Positions 15,393 through 16,055 of a stretch of 16,055 nt of DNA are shown here, piece by piece. The notes under the pieces are model-generated. The model was not told the DNA's origin and did not search any database. It was given only the letters and a program-made list of their open reading frames with translations. The stretch is from DASUEB01 sp036275295 (GTDB lineage Bacteria > Bacteroidota > Bacteroidia > Flavobacteriales_D > Luteibaculaceae): NCBI GenBank assembly GCA_036275295.1, contig DASUEB010000093.1:1-16055 (forward strand), given 5' to 3'. Both the position numbers and the translations under genes were made by a program. The stretch's first letter is position 1. Each line of letters begins with the position of its first letter.

Positions 15393-15396
15393 CTTG

Positions 15397-15404
15397 CAAA
15401 GATA
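15397..15404 (-). promoter_or_regulatory. -7 promoter element TATCTTTG for ruvX
   Basis: The minus strand reads TATCTTTG followed by CAAG and the ATG at 15392. This is an exact TAnnTTTG match. The nearest upstream TTG is about 25 bases away, longer than the usual 19, so the -33 part is doubtful. Confidence 0.6.
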
Positions 15405-15492
15405 GTGCTCCCTTGGGTTCGTTTAGACCCAACCACCCTTGAAGGAAGTCATGTTGTTGAATAAAAACGTCGCAATGCAATAAATACGTTGT

Positions 15493-15512
15493 GTAGTAGA
15501 GGTAAAACTACT
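15493..15512. promoter_or_regulatory. Possible operator of the toxin-antitoxin operon
   Basis: Short inverted repeat GTAGTAG...AACTACT directly before the antitoxin ATG at 15517, read as 5-base arms GTAGT (15493-15497) and ACTAC (15507-15511). Xre-type antitoxins usually bind inverted repeats at this place to repress their own operon. The arms are short, so confidence is low. Confidence 0.25.
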
Positions 15513-15516
15513 GCAA

Positions 15517-15912
15517 ATGAAAACGACCGGCCATAGTAACAAAACAGCTGTCACCCGTACCGCCATCACTCGGGCTGGTTCGTCTTGTAGTCAATCCATT
15601 ACTGACCATTCGGAAAACCCTTACCATTGGGCTCACCCGTCGATTGAGTTAATGCTCATTGGCGAGGGCATGCCTCTTGTTTTCATTGGTTTACCAAGCG
15701 ATAGAACCCACAGTCCCATCAAAACCATCGCGGGTCTCTTGGATATTCCCCAAACTACCTACAACAAAAAGCTCAACAAACTATCGAAGCTCAACCGGCA
15801 CGAAACTGAATTGATTGAGCTAATCTGCGAAATCCTAGCTTACGACTTCTGGGCAATCAACCGTGAGGTGCGCACGTTTCAAAGATGGCTTCACAAAACA
15901 AATATGGCATAA
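15517..15912 (+). CDS. Xre/MbcA/ParS-type antitoxin, prematurely stopped
   Basis: 131-residue product of the MbcA/ParS/Xre antitoxin family (COG5642), whose members neutralise RES-domain toxins that consume NAD+. Residues 1-60 are a polar, Ser/Thr-rich leader and a linker. The helix-turn-helix is at about 66-95 (IKTIAGLLDIPQTTYNKKLNKL), followed by NRHETELIELICEILAYDFW and FQRWLHKTN, which fit the family helices ahead of its C-terminal toxin-binding part. The family normally continues with Ala-Leu-Gly-Gly-x-x-Pro-Leu; here the codon after NMA is TAA, and the expected continuation follows in the same frame (see 15913-16008). The ATG at 15517 is the only good start, since a stop lies 36 bases upstream in frame. 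The protein is probably unable to bind its toxin unless the stop is read through or is a sequencing error. Family call fairly sure; function of the short product unknown. Confidence 0.75.
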   Translation: MKTTGHSNKTAVTRTAITRAGSSCSQSITDHSENPYHWAHPSIELMLIGEGMPLVFIGLPSDRTHSPIKTIAGLLDIPQTTYNKKLNKLSKLNRHETELIELICEILAYDFWAINREVRTFQRWLHKTNMA

Positions 15913-16008
15913 GTAGGTGCAACACCCTTGAGTTTCTTGGATACGGTCACTGGCATTGTGGAAGTAAGGCGTTGCTTAGACCAGTTGGAGCACGGCAACT
16001 CGGCCTGA
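15913..16008 (+). pseudogene. Detached C-terminal part of the antitoxin after an in-frame stop
   Basis: In the same frame as the antitoxin ORF, 31 codons after its TAA read GATPLSFLDT and then EVRRCLDQLEHG before a TGA at 16006. This matches the conserved end of MbcA/ParS antitoxins (pattern GGxTPLxLLDTxxGxxEVxxLLxRIEHG). There is no ATG in frame to start it separately. One base change (TTA to TAA) at the conserved Leu would explain the break. Joined, the antitoxin would have 163 residues, a normal family length. Confidence 0.75.
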
Positions 16009-16055
16009 TGCGTTTATTTAGGTTTGAGCGAGTAAAATACATCAAACAAACCTCA
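16008..16055 (+). CDS. RES-domain toxin, N-terminal 16 residues (cut by window end)
   Basis: The ATG overlaps the antitoxin TGA as TGATG, the usual tight coupling in toxin-antitoxin operons. The visible residues MRLFRFERVKYIKQTS fit the start of RES toxins (Met-x-[VL]-[YF]-R-[ILF]-x-x-x-[KR]-[YF]), which degrade or modify NAD+ and arrest growth. The conserved Arg-Trp-Asn and Tyr-Thr-Ser blocks would lie beyond the window. The call rests on the partner antitoxin and this short match. Confidence 0.6.
   Translation, partial: MRLFRFERVKYIKQTS

Noticed and set aside
15165..15464. 99-codon plus-strand open frame over ruvX
   Set aside because: Antisense of ruvX, which has all family motifs; no independent evidence.
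15485..15493. TACGTTGTG as a -7 box for the antitoxin gene
   Set aside because: Does not match TAnnTTTG well and the nearest TTG is about 25 bases upstream; too weak to call.

Overview
The window looks like chromosome from a member of the Bacteroidota, probably a marine or aquatic flavobacterium of the Cryomorphaceae/Schleiferiaceae kind. Three things support this. Two secreted phosphoesterases end in type IX secretion (T9SS) sorting domains. Several genes have the Bacteroidota -7 promoter element TAnnTTTG and no Shine-Dalgarno sequence. The core proteins (RuvX, peptide deformylase, AIM24/TIGR00266, YbdG-like channel, two-unit M16 peptidase, MauG/CCP-type peroxidase) fit that group. No tRNA, rRNA, CRISPR array, insertion sequence or phage gene was seen. 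The placement comes from reading the sequence only.

Layout. Positions 166-2955 (-) encode a large T9SS-secreted purple-acid-phosphatase-like protein. Positions 3216-5276 (+) hold a two-gene operon: a YbdG-like mechanosensitive channel and a TIGR00266/AIM24 protein. Positions 5413-7206 (-) encode a second, shorter phosphatase of the same family, ending at a strong hairpin terminator shared with the operon. The two phosphatase genes share an upstream element with identical spacing, which suggests co-regulation or duplication. Next on the minus strand are a di-heme cytochrome c peroxidase with an imelysin-like N-terminal region (7455-9314), an M16 zinc peptidase (9509-12337), and a translationally coupled pair: peptide deformylase followed by a TPR lipoprotein (13686-12518). 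Three intrinsic terminators separate these units.

A plus-strand gene at 13792-14973 encodes a protein with the architecture of a sensor histidine kinase, but the phosphoacceptor histidine and the ATP-binding glycine motifs are degenerate. It lies between def and ruvX (15392-14970, -), genes that I recall as neighbours in related genomes, and its stop codon overlaps that of ruvX tail to tail.

The right end holds the most unusual locus: a RES-Xre type II toxin-antitoxin operon. The ParS/MbcA/Xre-type antitoxin gene starts at 15517 and is cut by an in-frame TAA at 15910. The missing C-terminal part of the antitoxin family follows in the same frame up to a TGA at 16006. That TGA overlaps, as TGATG, the start of an ORF whose first 16 residues look like a RES toxin and which runs off the window.

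How the genes work together: most of the window is envelope and secreted housekeeping (phosphate or phosphoester scavenging, osmotic safety valve, peroxide detoxification, periplasmic proteolysis, N-terminal protein maturation). The pseudokinase and the toxin-antitoxin locus are accessory additions around the conserved def/ruvX neighbourhood.
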